From PUPG01 sp041686485 (lineage in GTDB: Bacteria; Bacteroidota; Bacteroidia; Bacteroidales; UBA7960), in contig JAWLDT010000006.1 in the NCBI GenBank assembly GCA_041686485.1, positions 1 to 64,000 on the forward strand: DNA of 64,000 nt, read 5' to 3'. This document shows, piece after piece, positions 43,105 to 51,717 of this stretch. The notes beneath the pieces were generated by a model. That model saw nothing but the letters and a program-made list of their open reading frames with translations, was not told the origin of the DNA and did not search any database. Position 1 is the first letter of the stretch, and every line of letters begins with the position of its first letter. Made by a program: the position numbers and the translations under genes.

Positions 43105-44724
43105 CTAATAATTAAAACTGCTGCCACCGATAAATTCTCTAAGAATGCTGGTTGGGGGAATGTCTTTGGGATCTATGGGGGTTAGCAGGCCAAGCATTCG
43201 GTTCAAACGTTTTACTTCATTGCGTACCATGTCATTTTCTGCTTTTGCGGGATGTATGACCGTTGGTGCATAATGGGCAAAAACGGCCGGTTCGTAAATC
43301 AGGGCGGAATTGAAGAATGCGTGTGCTTTCTCCTGGAAGGGAAAAATACTCTGGGCTTCATTCTGCATCACATCCGGCCAGCGGCAAATGGTTTCGTTGA
43401 AGTCATACCCCCGGAAGAGATGATCCCTTACAAGGCGGCGTACAAGCCGGTGATCAGAGGTGGACAGTGGAAGATGGTCATGGATATTCAGGGTGCTCAG
43501 AGCCGAAACATACAGCCGGTAAGACGCAACATCCATCATATTGTGCCACAATTCAGGGTTTAGACCGTGAATGCCTTCTACGATGATGTAGGTGTCTTTT
43601 CCAATCCGGGTTGCTTCCTTTTCGGGCCTGGCACCTTCCCCGTCGAAATGGTATTTGGGTAAGTGTACCGCCTTGCCGGCCAGCAAGTCATTGATGTTTT
43701 CCCGAAACAGCTCCAGGTCAAGGGCTGTTATGAGCTCAAAATTTTTCATGCCTGTCTCCGGATCCTTCGCAATCTCACTGTGCGGCAGATAGTAGTTATC
43801 CAAAGAGAGCATGATGACCTCTTTTTTCATGACCTTGAGCTCCAGGGAAAGACGATGTGCGGAAGTTGTCTTACCCGAAGAGGTTGGCCCTGCCAGTAGG
43901 ATGACCCTGGGATGATCGGGATGTGTTAATATGTCGTCCGTGATACGGGAAATACGTCGTGCCTGCCAGGTTTCAGAGAGTTTGACAAACTCAGGGAGCC
44001 TGCCCTCACGGATAACATCATTGAGTTGGGCAAAATTTTCAATGCCCAGATGTTTCATTGTCTCTTCACTCTCATAAAAACCCTGAAAATATTTGCTTTG
44101 CTCTGGTTTCTCCGGCATTACCCTGTCAAAAAAATCAGGGTCAGCGATCAGGAAAAAGCCGTCCTCACAGGAAAGAAGCCTGAAGTCATGCTGGAAATGT
44201 TTGTGATTGCCGTTAATATGATTCAGCAGCAACTCGCCATACCCATTCAGATGAGCCAACCGGAGACCTTCCGGTTCATCCTCCGGTTCCTTTGAGTTTA
44301 AGAGGTGAACGATATCGTGGCGGTTATTTTTTTCAAAATAACCATGCAACCTGTCACGGTCCAGCACCTCATGTTTAAACTCCTCCCCCGAATTGATCAT
44401 TGCCCGGATGCGATGACAGATGCGATCCAGCTCCTCCCGGCTCACCCGGTAATCTTTGAAATACCCGTATACGCCGCCGGGGATCGAGTATGCTATATAA
44501 TACGGTTTGTTATTTAACTCTATACAGGCAGCCTTGTTGAACATAAGCAACAGGGGTTCCATGATGTTCCTGAATGAGAGTTTCAGGGCATCCGGACAAA
44601 TAGCAGGGGAAATGGATGTACTTTTGTCTTTCCGGGTCATGCAGCGCAGCTTCTCTGGCAAATGTGATGACAAACGCAATTGTTTACCAAAGGCAAAGGT
44701 AATGATTTCCTGACATATGGGCAT
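43105..44724 (-). CDS. Nucleoside kinase (uridine kinase-like)
   Basis: This 539-residue protein combines an N-terminal region resembling the editing-type domain of threonyl-tRNA synthetase (about 60-250) with a C-terminal P-loop kinase of the uridine kinase family (about 270-480). Walker A is GPTSSGKT (279-286), followed by LSLDNYYLPHSEI and the YIIVEGIHGLNPEL motif. It is predicted to phosphorylate uridine or cytidine. The same architecture is widespread in Firmicutes and Bacteroidetes. It is divergent from the dihydroorotate-dehydrogenase-like gene, both linked to pyrimidine metabolism. Confidence 0.88.
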   Translation of the reverse strand: MPICQEIITFAFGKQLRLSSHLPEKLRCMTRKDKSTSISPAICPDALKLSFRNIMEPLLLMFNKAACIELNNKPYYIAYSIPGGVYGYFKDYRVSREELDRICHRIRAMINSGEEFKHEVLDRDRLHGYFEKNNRHDIVHLLNSKEPEDEPEGLRLAHLNGYGELLLNHINGNHKHFQHDFRLLSCEDGFFLIADPDFFDRVMPEKPEQSKYFQGFYESEETMKHLGIENFAQLNDVIREGRLPEFVKLSETWQARRISRITDDILTHPDHPRVILLAGPTSSGKTTSAHRLSLELKVMKKEVIMLSLDNYYLPHSEIAKDPETGMKNFELITALDLELFRENINDLLAGKAVHLPKYHFDGEGARPEKEATRIGKDTYIIVEGIHGLNPELWHNMMDVASYRLYVSALSTLNIHDHLPLSTSDHRLVRRLVRDHLFRGYDFNETICRWPDVMQNEAQSIFPFQEKAHAFFNSALIYEPAVFAHYAPTVIHPAKAENDMVRNEVKRLNRMLGLLTPIDPKDIPPTSILREFIGGSSFNY

Positions 44725-44766
44725 AATAAGGTTGTTTAAGTTATGCTAAATGGTGCTTTATTATTG

Positions 44767-44774
44767 TACATTTG
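44767..44774 (+). promoter_or_regulatory. Putative -7 element of DHOD-like gene
   Basis: TACATTTG fits TAnnTTTG, predicting transcription from about 44781 and a leader of about 60 bases before the ATG at 44842. Confidence 0.4.
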
Positions 44775-44841
44775 AGAAAATTGATGTAGGTTTGCCATGC
44801 AATCATATCTGAAATTGTAAACACATATAAAACATTCGAGC

Positions 44842-45828
44842 ATGACTGATCTATCAACCTCCTACATGGGACTTCAGCTGAGTAGCCCGCTGATAGTCGG
44901 CAGTTCCGGCCTTACTAAAAACATTAAGAATCTTGAAGTGTTTGAGCAAAACGGTGCCGGCGCTGTGGTATTAAAATCGCTGTTTGAAGAGCAGATAAAA
45001 TTTGAGGTGCGAAAAGTCTTTTCTTATGAAGAATCCCAGAGTGCTTACACCGAAGCCGAAGATTATATCAGGAATTATGCCCGTGAACATACACTGGACG
45101 AATACCTGAACCTGATTCAGGATGCCAAAAAGAAGTTGTCGATACCTGTTATTGCCAGTATTAATTGTACCAGTGCACAAGAATGGCCCGCTTTTGCCAG
45201 AAATATCGAAAAAGCCGGCGCAGATGCGCTTGAGTTGAATGTCTTTTTGCTTCCGGCCGATCCTTCCCAAAATGCAGCCGATTACGAAAAACGCTATTTC
45301 GAAATCGTGGAAAATGTAAAGAAGGAGATCAGTATTCCAATCTCGCTGAAAATCTCTTCCTATTTCTCCGGTTTGGCCGGTATGATAAAACAGCTTTCCT
45401 GGTCCGGGGTGCAGGGTATCGTGCTCTTTAACCGCTTTTTTAACCCTGATATTGATATCAATAAACAAACCATAAAAGCCTCGAACCTTTATAGCAATCC
45501 CTCTGAAATCAGCAATTCGCTGCGCTGGATCGCCATCCTTTCCGACAATGTGAAGACCGACCTGTGTGCGTCAACCGGTATCCACGACAGTGACGGGGTT
45601 ATTAAACAGCTGATGGCAGGCGCCAAAGCTGTTCAGCTCTGCTCGGCACTTTATATACATGGGAACGATTACCTGGGGACCGTCCATAAAGGCCTCATTG
45701 ACTGGATGGAGAAGAATGGCCATAAGCGCATTTCAGATTTTCAGGGTGTCATGAGCCAAAAAATGTCCAGGAATCCGGCCGCTTACCTGCGCGTCCAGTT
45801 TATGAAACATTTTGCCGGCATCGAATAA
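44842..45828 (+). CDS. Dihydroorotate dehydrogenase-like protein
   Basis: The 328-residue FMN-binding TIM barrel is related to class 1 dihydroorotate dehydrogenase. N-terminal LSSPLIVGSSGLTKNIKNLEVFEQNGAGAVVLKSLFEEQI, the ASINCTSAQEWPAFARNIEKAGADALELN region and C-terminal GIHDSDGVIKQLMAGAKAVQLCSALY (phosphate-binding) match the family commonly annotated as dihydroorotate dehydrogenase-like. The family is a paralogue of PyrD; whether it oxidises dihydroorotate here is unknown. The usual catalytic Cys/Ser loop could not be assigned with certainty. It appears monocistronic. Confidence 0.85.
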   Translation: MTDLSTSYMGLQLSSPLIVGSSGLTKNIKNLEVFEQNGAGAVVLKSLFEEQIKFEVRKVFSYEESQSAYTEAEDYIRNYAREHTLDEYLNLIQDAKKKLSIPVIASINCTSAQEWPAFARNIEKAGADALELNVFLLPADPSQNAADYEKRYFEIVENVKKEISIPISLKISSYFSGLAGMIKQLSWSGVQGIVLFNRFFNPDIDINKQTIKASNLYSNPSEISNSLRWIAILSDNVKTDLCASTGIHDSDGVIKQLMAGAKAVQLCSALYIHGNDYLGTVHKGLIDWMEKNGHKRISDFQGVMSQKMSRNPAAYLRVQFMKHFAGIE

Positions 45829-45915
45829 CCTGCCCTGAACCTTCAACTTCTGCCCTATATCCGCATATGTCAGCAAACATGGGGATAATAGCCCTTTAAT
45901 GATTTTTAACACGGT

Positions 45916-45923
45916 TATATTTG
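45916..45923 (+). promoter_or_regulatory. Putative -7 element of thioredoxin operon
   Basis: TATATTTG predicts transcription from about 45930. This leaves a long leader of about 130 bases before the first thioredoxin start at 46060, or 170 if 46102 is used. Confidence 0.35.
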
Positions 45924-46059
45924 TATATAAGCAAGTATTGATATATCTTTATGCTTTGAATTTGCAACACAATTTTAAAAAACAGAAGCCTGAAAATCAG
46001 TAAATTACTACTAAAGCAATGAAGCTTTTTGATCATTTTCACGTGTTAATCTGTTCAAA

Positions 46060-46557
46060 ATGGGAAATCAAAACAGAAACAAAAACAAAAACAACATTAA
46101 CATGAGAGAAACTATGAAGTCTAAAAAAGTGTGGCCTCTGATAGTGGCATTGGCAATCATCGGCGGTGCTTTTGCGTTCCACGCCTTATTTTTTGGTGCC
46201 GGGAATGGTGACGTACGTGCCGGTAATTCTTCCGCTTCCTCAGAATATATTGCCGACCTCGATGCAGGTAGTTTTGAGGAGGCTATTGAAGATGGTGTGG
46301 TACTGGTTGATTTTTGGGCTACCTGGTGTGCGCCCTGCCGGACACAAGGACCGATTCTCGAAGACCTTGCCGCGGAAGTGCATGAAGTGGCCAATATCAC
46401 CAAACTGGATGTTGATGACCATGGTGCCATTGCTGCCCGTTACGGGGTCAGGGCAATCCCCACGTTGATCCTTTTCAGGAATGGTGAGGAGGTAGAGCGT
46501 TTTCAGGGTGTGCAGCAAAAAGAGACCCTGAAGAATGCCATAGAAAAACATGTATAA
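46060..46557 (+). CDS. Membrane-anchored thioredoxin-like protein
   Basis: The 165-residue protein has a short basic N terminus, one hydrophobic segment (PLIVALAIIGGAFAFHALFF, about residues 26-45) acting as an uncleaved anchor or signal, and a thioredoxin domain (about 65-165). The active site is WATWCAPCRTQGP, so redox-active with Ala in place of the common Gly. The conserved cis-proline is in VRAIPTLILF. It probably works as a disulfide reductase or exchange protein on the outer face of the membrane. A second thioredoxin gene follows 32 bases later. The start could instead be at 46102 (MRETMKSKK). Confidence 0.9.
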   Translation: MGNQNRNKNKNNINMRETMKSKKVWPLIVALAIIGGAFAFHALFFGAGNGDVRAGNSSASSEYIADLDAGSFEEAIEDGVVLVDFWATWCAPCRTQGPILEDLAAEVHEVANITKLDVDDHGAIAARYGVRAIPTLILFRNGEEVERFQGVQQKETLKNAIEKHV

Positions 46558-46589
46558 ATTATATAAACCCTATTTAGTGAATTCGTATT

Positions 46590-46946
46590 ATGGAAAATCT
46601 GACAAAAGAAGCATTTAAAGAGAAAGTATTTGATTTTGAAAACAACAAGGAATGGAAATTTGAAGGCGATAAGCCTGCCATCATTGACTTTTATGCAGAC
46701 TGGTGTGCGCCTTGCCGCACCCTTACACCGGTGATGGAGGAACTCTCTGATGAGTATGACGGCAAAGTAGATATCTACAAGCTGGATACAGAACAGGAGC
46801 AGGAACTTGCCGGGATGTTTGGTATCCGCAGCATTCCATCCATATTGTTTATACCGGTTGACGGGCAGCCGCAGATGGCTACCGGCGCGTTGCCGAAAGA
46901 ATCTCTGAAGAAAGCTATTGAAGACGTCCTTCAGGTCCCTGCCTGA
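46590..46946 (+). CDS. Thioredoxin
   Basis: The 118-residue cytoplasmic thioredoxin-fold protein has the active site YADWCAPCRTLTP (Cys pair near residues 36 and 39) and the cis-proline segment IRSIPSILFIP. It has a slightly longer N terminus than classical TrxA and no signal peptide. It sits 32 bases after a membrane-anchored thioredoxin and 26 bases before a DUF6132 membrane protein, suggesting a small redox operon in which electrons may be handed from a cytoplasmic to an exported thioredoxin; that chain is inference. Confidence 0.9.
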   Translation: MENLTKEAFKEKVFDFENNKEWKFEGDKPAIIDFYADWCAPCRTLTPVMEELSDEYDGKVDIYKLDTEQEQELAGMFGIRSIPSILFIPVDGQPQMATGALPKESLKKAIEDVLQVPA

Positions 46947-46972
46947 GCTGTTTCATTCTAGCATGTCAATTC

Positions 46973-47263
46973 ATGGATACTGTTAAGACAGAAAGCAATC
47001 GATCTGCGGGCAAACCCGAAAGTTCGCAGAATCGCAAATGGTGGCACTTCCCCCGGCGTGTGGAACGTGTTCAATATGTATGGGTGGTTGGTATTTTTAC
47101 GCTCATCGGTGTGATGGGCGGATATGCCTACTATTTCTTTATTGGCTGTAACACGGGGGGGTGTGCCATTACCTCCAGCCCTTACCTGAGTATCCTTTGG
47201 GGTGGATTGCTTGGTTATCTTGTGCCCGATTTTTTTGTGAAGGAGACACCCCGGGAGCAATAA
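46973..47263 (+). CDS. DUF6132 family small membrane protein
   Basis: The 96-residue protein has a polar N-terminal third and two hydrophobic segments (about 38-56 and 70-88). The segment between them, IGCNTGGCAITSSPYLSILWGGLLGYL, is the DUF6132 signature, with two conserved cysteines spaced CNTGGC. Families with this motif are found near thioredoxin-like and rhodanese genes, so a role in sulfur or thiol handling is plausible but unproven. It follows the two thioredoxin genes on the same strand. Confidence 0.8.
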   Translation: MDTVKTESNRSAGKPESSQNRKWWHFPRRVERVQYVWVVGIFTLIGVMGGYAYYFFIGCNTGGCAITSSPYLSILWGGLLGYLVPDFFVKETPREQ

Positions 47264-47267
47264 CCGA

Positions 47268-48347
47268 TTATTTTGGCGCCATTTTGAGAAGGTAAATGCC
47301 CAGGATGCCAAACAGGATGTTGGGAATCCACACGGCCATCATGGGGTGCAGATTGCCTTGTGTGCCGAATGTGGTGGCGATCTCCATAAACAGGATAAAG
47401 GCAAAACTCAGGGTAATGCCTGCCCCCAGATGAATCCCGATACCACCTTTTACTTTTTGACTGGACAATGCCAGGCCGATGATCGTGAGCACCAGGGTCG
47501 AAAAGGGGAACGCCAGCCGGCGATGTTTTTCGACTTCATAAAACCGAACGGCCTCGGAGCCCTTCAATCGCTCGTTGGCGATGACGGCATTTAGCTCCCT
47601 GAAGTTCATTGTTTCCATGTCCTTCAGGTTTTGGATAAAGTCTTCAGGACCGAAAGGCAATATGGTATCCATCTCTCTGCCGAAACTGAGTTTCTCCTCC
47701 AGGTTGACAATCTCACGTATATTATAGTTTTTGATGGTCCAGTTGCCCTCTTCCTCATTATATTGGGCCCGGTCGGCCATCATCTTATATTCAAGTTCAC
47801 CTTCTTCAATTTTTTCAAGGGTAAACCGGTGTCCCTGATAGGTTTTTTCATTAAAGGATTCAAGGTAAATAAATATTCCCGGCCTTACCTGCATGTGAAT
47901 ATTTCGGCCCCGGAATGTGTCGGGCGGTTTCACGTAGGTATATTCAAATTCCAGCCGTTTTTCATTTGCCGGCGGTATGACCACGTTGGTCAGGTAAACG
48001 GAAATTAATGACAGTAGAATGGCTGACAGGATGTAAGGGACCAGCAGTCTCCGGAAACTCACCCCGGCACTAAGGATGGCAATGATCTCTGTATTAAAGG
48101 CCATCCGTGAAGTAAAAAAAACAACTGTAATAAAGGTGAACAGCGGGCTGAACAAATTGATGAAGTAGGGGATGAAGTTTACGTAGTACACCAGTATCAC
48201 ATCCCGGAAAGGTGCCTGATTTTCAATGAAGTTATCGATTTTCTCTGACAGGTCAAACACCACCACGATCAGGATGATCAGGGTAATGGCATATACGAAT
48301 GTCCCCAGGAATTTGCGGATGATATATATATCCAGCTTTTTTAACAT
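47268..48347 (-). CDS. LptF/LptG family permease
   Basis: The 359-residue inner-membrane protein has three N-terminal helices (about 12-30, 50-75, 98-120), a periplasmic beta-jellyroll domain (about 125-255) and three C-terminal helices. This is the layout of LptF/LptG, the membrane half of the ABC exporter that extracts lipopolysaccharide from the inner membrane. KKLDIYIIRKFLGTFVYA is a typical N terminus. The ATPase LptB and bridge proteins are not in view. The gene lies 68 bases downstream of tgt on the same strand. Confidence 0.9.
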   Translation of the reverse strand: MLKKLDIYIIRKFLGTFVYAITLIILIVVVFDLSEKIDNFIENQAPFRDVILVYYVNFIPYFINLFSPLFTFITVVFFTSRMAFNTEIIAILSAGVSFRRLLVPYILSAILLSLISVYLTNVVIPPANEKRLEFEYTYVKPPDTFRGRNIHMQVRPGIFIYLESFNEKTYQGHRFTLEKIEEGELEYKMMADRAQYNEEEGNWTIKNYNIREIVNLEEKLSFGREMDTILPFGPEDFIQNLKDMETMNFRELNAVIANERLKGSEAVRFYEVEKHRRLAFPFSTLVLTIIGLALSSQKVKGGIGIHLGAGITLSFAFILFMEIATTFGTQGNLHPMMAVWIPNILFGILGIYLLKMAPK

Positions 48348-48415
48348 TCCGCCTGATACCCTCTTTAATTTCAGTATTTGGTACTACAAATTAACGGGTC
48401 AAAGATACGCTTATT

Positions 48416-49546
48416 TTACAATCGTTGTGCCAGTCTGGCACACATGGTATGCTTCCAGGCGGCGAACTGACCCTTTTCGATCCGGTTTCTCGCTTCTTTT
48501 ACCAGCCACATGTAAAAACGCAGGTTGTGTATAGTGGCGAGCATGGGTCCCAGCATTTCGCCTGACACAAACAAGTGACGCAGGTATGCTTTGCTATATC
48601 GCTGATCCGCAAAAGTGTCGCCTTCCGGATCAATAGGGGAGAAGTCTGTTTCCCATTTTTTATTTCTGATGTTGATAATCCCTTCGCGGGTAAAAAGCAT
48701 ACCGTTGCGGGCATTGCGGGTCGGCATTACACAGTCGAACATGTCTACCCCCAGGGCGATGCATTCCAGGATGTTGACTGGTGTCCCCACCCCCATGAGG
48801 TAGCGTGCTTTATCTTCCGGCAGGATGTCGCATACCAGTTCCGTCATCTCATACATGACCTCAGCCGGTTCGCCAACGGAAAGGCCGCCAATGGCATTGC
48901 CTGCACGATTGCAGTCGCTGACAAACCGGGCTGAAGCTTCCCGCAGGTCTTTATACGTACTGCCCTGAACAATGGGAAACAAGGACTGACTATAGCCATA
49001 ATGCCCTTCCGTATTGTCAAAATGCGTACAGCATCGCTCCAGCCAGTCATGGGTCAGTTTCATTGATTTGGATGCGTATTGGTAATCACACGGGTAGGGT
49101 GTACATTCATCAAAGGCCATGATGATATCGGCACCGATGTCACGCTGGATGTCTATCACCTTTTCCGGGGTGAAGAAATGACGTGACCCGTCGATGTGCG
49201 ACTGAAAAGTAACGCCTTCCTGTGTGATCTTTCTGCGTTCCGTGAGCGAGTATACCTGGTAGCCACCGCTGTCAGTCAGGACAGGCTGCTCCCACGACAT
49301 AAACCGGTGTATGCCTCCTGCCTTCCGCAGGATATCCATGCCCGGCCGCTGGTACAGGTGATAGGTATTGCCAAGGATGATATCAGGCTGCACCTGTTCC
49401 TCCAGGTCTTTATAATGAATGGCTTTCACCGTGGCGCCCGTGCCTACCGGCATAAAAATGGGCGTCTCAATCCGGCCATGATCCGTGGTGATAATCCCCG
49501 CACGCGCTTTACTGTTCTGATCCCTATTAGCAACCTTAAACTTCAT
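48416..49546 (-). CDS. tgt: tRNA-guanine transglycosylase
   Basis: Tgt exchanges guanine-34 for preQ1 in tRNAs with GUN anticodons, a step to queuosine. The 376-residue TIM barrel has Asp92 in TDSGGYQ and the nucleophile Asp271 in DCVMPTRNARNG. The zinc site looks odd: at the usual CxCxxC the sequence is PEGDTFADQ (309-317), with Gly309, Thr311 and Asp314 in place of the three Cys; only His340 (TIHNL) remains. The barrel is otherwise well conserved. The ATG at 49546 (MKFKVANRD) matches family N termini, and a TATCTTTG element at 49567-49574 supports it over the longer frame from 49618. Confidence 0.94.
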   Translation of the reverse strand: MKFKVANRDQNSKARAGIITTDHGRIETPIFMPVGTGATVKAIHYKDLEEQVQPDIILGNTYHLYQRPGMDILRKAGGIHRFMSWEQPVLTDSGGYQVYSLTERRKITQEGVTFQSHIDGSRHFFTPEKVIDIQRDIGADIIMAFDECTPYPCDYQYASKSMKLTHDWLERCCTHFDNTEGHYGYSQSLFPIVQGSTYKDLREASARFVSDCNRAGNAIGGLSVGEPAEVMYEMTELVCDILPEDKARYLMGVGTPVNILECIALGVDMFDCVMPTRNARNGMLFTREGIINIRNKKWETDFSPIDPEGDTFADQRYSKAYLRHLFVSGEMLGPMLATIHNLRFYMWLVKEARNRIEKGQFAAWKHTMCARLAQRL

Positions 49547-49566
49547 TGGCTGGTGGTAATTTTGTT

Positions 49567-49574
49567 CAAAGATA
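49567..49574 (-). promoter_or_regulatory. Putative -7 element of tgt
   Basis: TATCTTTG on the minus strand predicts transcription from about 49560, 14 bases before the tgt start at 49546. The upstream in-frame start at 49618 would lie before the promoter. Confidence 0.45.
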
Positions 49575-49869
49575 GAAACTATTCCCGTCGTTTGTGCTAA
49601 TTTTGTGCCGGCAGGCATGAAAGACCCGACGGTGTGGGTTTATGGTGAAGTCAAGTGTCAGCCATGCACGTAGCCGGGAAAAGTATAAAAATCCCGGGGG
49701 GTTTGTCAGTACCTGGGACTTACGAAATGGTTATCTGCCGTGATTGTTGACTGAAAAGGAGTTGTGTATTACATCCGGGGAACATGGAATCTGGTACCTG
49801 CTGACAGTAAGGGTTGGCTCATCAGGTTCGTTGATATCCCTGGCATTGTTATTCTGAAATTATTGAAAC

Positions 49870-51036
49870 ATGGAATGGGTTACCGGTTTATATTGGTTTG
49901 ATTTGGTGGATGCGCCATGGGAATGGTTGCTGACAGGTTTATTTTGTGCAGTGGTCATTGTTCAGTTGTTCTATTTTTGGTTTTTTTACTACCGGGTGGC
50001 TTTTTTTAAGAAAACAACGGAAGATGCTACAGATGCACCCCTTCCGGTATCTGTTATTATCTCAGCCCGTAATGAATACCCGGCTCTTCAAAAAAACCTT
50101 CCATTGATCCTTAACCAGGACCATCCTGTATTTGAAGTTGTGGTGGTGAATGAAGGGTCAACGGATGATTCTGAAATGTTGCTTAAGGAGCTGCAAAAGC
50201 AGTACGATAACCTGAAGGTCGTTGACCTGACATACAGTGTCAGTTTCCTGAAAGGGAAAAAACTTCCCATCTCTGTTGGCATTAAATCCGCCAGTCACGA
50301 TTATCTCATACTGACTGAAGCGGGTTGCCGCCCGGCCGGTGATCAATGGATACATAATATGACGCGGCATTTTCGCGGGGATAAAACCATTGTCCTCGGT
50401 TATAGCGCTTATGAACAACAGGCCGGTATGCTGAACAAAATTATCCGGCTTGATAACCTGTATGATGGTTTGCAATACCTCGGGTTCGCGTTGGCAGGCC
50501 GGCCATATAAAGGGGATGGGCGGAATCTTTCTTATAGCAGGTCGCTTTTTTATGCGGTTAAAGGCTTTACCGCTCATTATAAGATACCAGCCGGCGATGA
50601 TGACCTGTTTGTTAACCATGCGGCAACCAACAAGAATACCGCCGTGGAGTTCTCGCCGGAAACACATACGATTGCATCACCGCCTTACACTTTTTCCGGA
50701 TGGCTGAAGCAGAAGCGCCAACGGAGTATCACTTCCCGTTATTATAAAGTGAAGGACAAACGCAGGATGTCCCTTTTCCGGGTTTCCGGTCTGCTTTTTT
50801 ATCCGCTTTTTATTGTTGCATTGGTATTGGCCGGGCTTTCAATACCAGGATATGTGGTAGCCGGAAGCTTTCTGCTGCGTATGATCAGCTTTTTCATTAT
50901 TATAAATAGCGCCGCCAAAACGCTCAAAGAACCCAAAATTTCCTTATTTTCGTTGGCGGGGGATGTCATGCTGTCTGTTGTGGATAGTATGTTATTGGTG
51001 ACATCCTTGTTGACTAAAAATACGACATGGAAGTAA
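49870..51036 (+). CDS. Membrane glycosyltransferase family 2 protein
   Basis: The 388-residue protein has an N-terminal membrane helix (about 18-45), a GT2 (GT-A fold) domain (about 57-290) and two C-terminal helices (about 300-350). PVSVIISARNEYPALQKNLPLILNQDHP is the nucleotide-sugar binding start; ILTEAGCRPAG (about 139-149) occupies the acidic DxD position but without a clear DxD, and DDDLFVN (about 236-242) and the late QKRQRSI (QxxRW-like) motif are present. It probably transfers sugars for an envelope polysaccharide. The last ten bases overlap the sigma-factor gene, so the two are translationally coupled. Confidence 0.85.
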   Translation: MEWVTGLYWFDLVDAPWEWLLTGLFCAVVIVQLFYFWFFYYRVAFFKKTTEDATDAPLPVSVIISARNEYPALQKNLPLILNQDHPVFEVVVVNEGSTDDSEMLLKELQKQYDNLKVVDLTYSVSFLKGKKLPISVGIKSASHDYLILTEAGCRPAGDQWIHNMTRHFRGDKTIVLGYSAYEQQAGMLNKIIRLDNLYDGLQYLGFALAGRPYKGDGRNLSYSRSLFYAVKGFTAHYKIPAGDDDLFVNHAATNKNTAVEFSPETHTIASPPYTFSGWLKQKRQRSITSRYYKVKDKRRMSLFRVSGLLFYPLFIVALVLAGLSIPGYVVAGSFLLRMISFFIIINSAAKTLKEPKISLFSLAGDVMLSVVDSMLLVTSLLTKNTTWK

Positions 51037-51632
51037 AGGGTCAGTATACAGAAAAAGCCAAAAGAGACCTTGCCCTGGTGCGGGAAGCTGCCGGTAATGG
51101 CGATGAAAAGGCCTTTTCCGAACTGATGAGCCTGTATAAGGATACGATTTTTTACATGTTGCTGAAGATGACAGGTAACCCCGATGATGCGGAAGATCTG
51201 ACCATTGAAACCTTCGGTAAGGCATTTACCAACATCAAACAGTATAACGAAAAATATGCGTTCAGCACGTGGCTGTTTAAAATTGCTTCCAACAATGGTA
51301 TTGATTTTATCCGGAAAAAGAAAAAAAATGTACTGAACCAGGAAGCCAATGAAGACCTGGAAACATCGGAAGATAAGTTTAACTTCGTCATTGATATGAT
51401 CAATCCCGAGGAACGTTTTATCCGCGGCCAGAAGTTAGAACTTGTGAGGCAGGTGGTTGAGACCCTCAAGCCCAGGTATCGTAAATTGATTGCCCTGCGC
51501 TATTTCGAAGAACATTCTTATGAAGAGATCGCGGAGGAGCTGGACCTGCCCATGGGCACGGTTAAAGCCCAGCTTTTCCGGGCCAGGGAGTTTCTCTATC
51601 AGGCCATGAAAAATATGCAGGAGCGCATGTGA
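51027..51632 (+). CDS. ECF-type RNA polymerase sigma-70 factor
   Basis: This 201-residue protein has sigma region 2 (about 25-95, with DDAEDLTIETFGKAFTNI and YAFSTWLFKIASNNGIDFIRKK) and sigma region 4 (about 135-195, with ALRYFEEHSYEEIAEELDLPMGTVKAQLFRARE), and lacks regions 1 and 3, as in the ECF group. It directs RNA polymerase to a special promoter set. No anti-sigma gene lies next to it. It overlaps the end of the glycosyltransferase gene by ten bases; coupling of an ECF sigma factor to a transferase is unusual. Confidence 0.93.
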   Translation: MEVKGQYTEKAKRDLALVREAAGNGDEKAFSELMSLYKDTIFYMLLKMTGNPDDAEDLTIETFGKAFTNIKQYNEKYAFSTWLFKIASNNGIDFIRKKKKNVLNQEANEDLETSEDKFNFVIDMINPEERFIRGQKLELVRQVVETLKPRYRKLIALRYFEEHSYEEIAEELDLPMGTVKAQLFRAREFLYQAMKNMQERM

Positions 51633-51717
51633 ATGGTGTCAGCATGATGGTGCCTGGTCGTTCACAAGACGTTTCCATTATGACATATTAAACGTTGGTT
51701 ATCAAAAATTGAGCTAT

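Noticed and set aside
43105..44724. Threonyl-tRNA synthetase
   Set aside because: The N-terminal part recalls that enzyme, but the catalytic class II core is absent and a uridine-kinase P-loop domain follows.
45829..46059. tRNA or small RNA in the gap before the thioredoxin genes
   Set aside because: No cloverleaf or stable stem was found; only a possible promoter element is visible.
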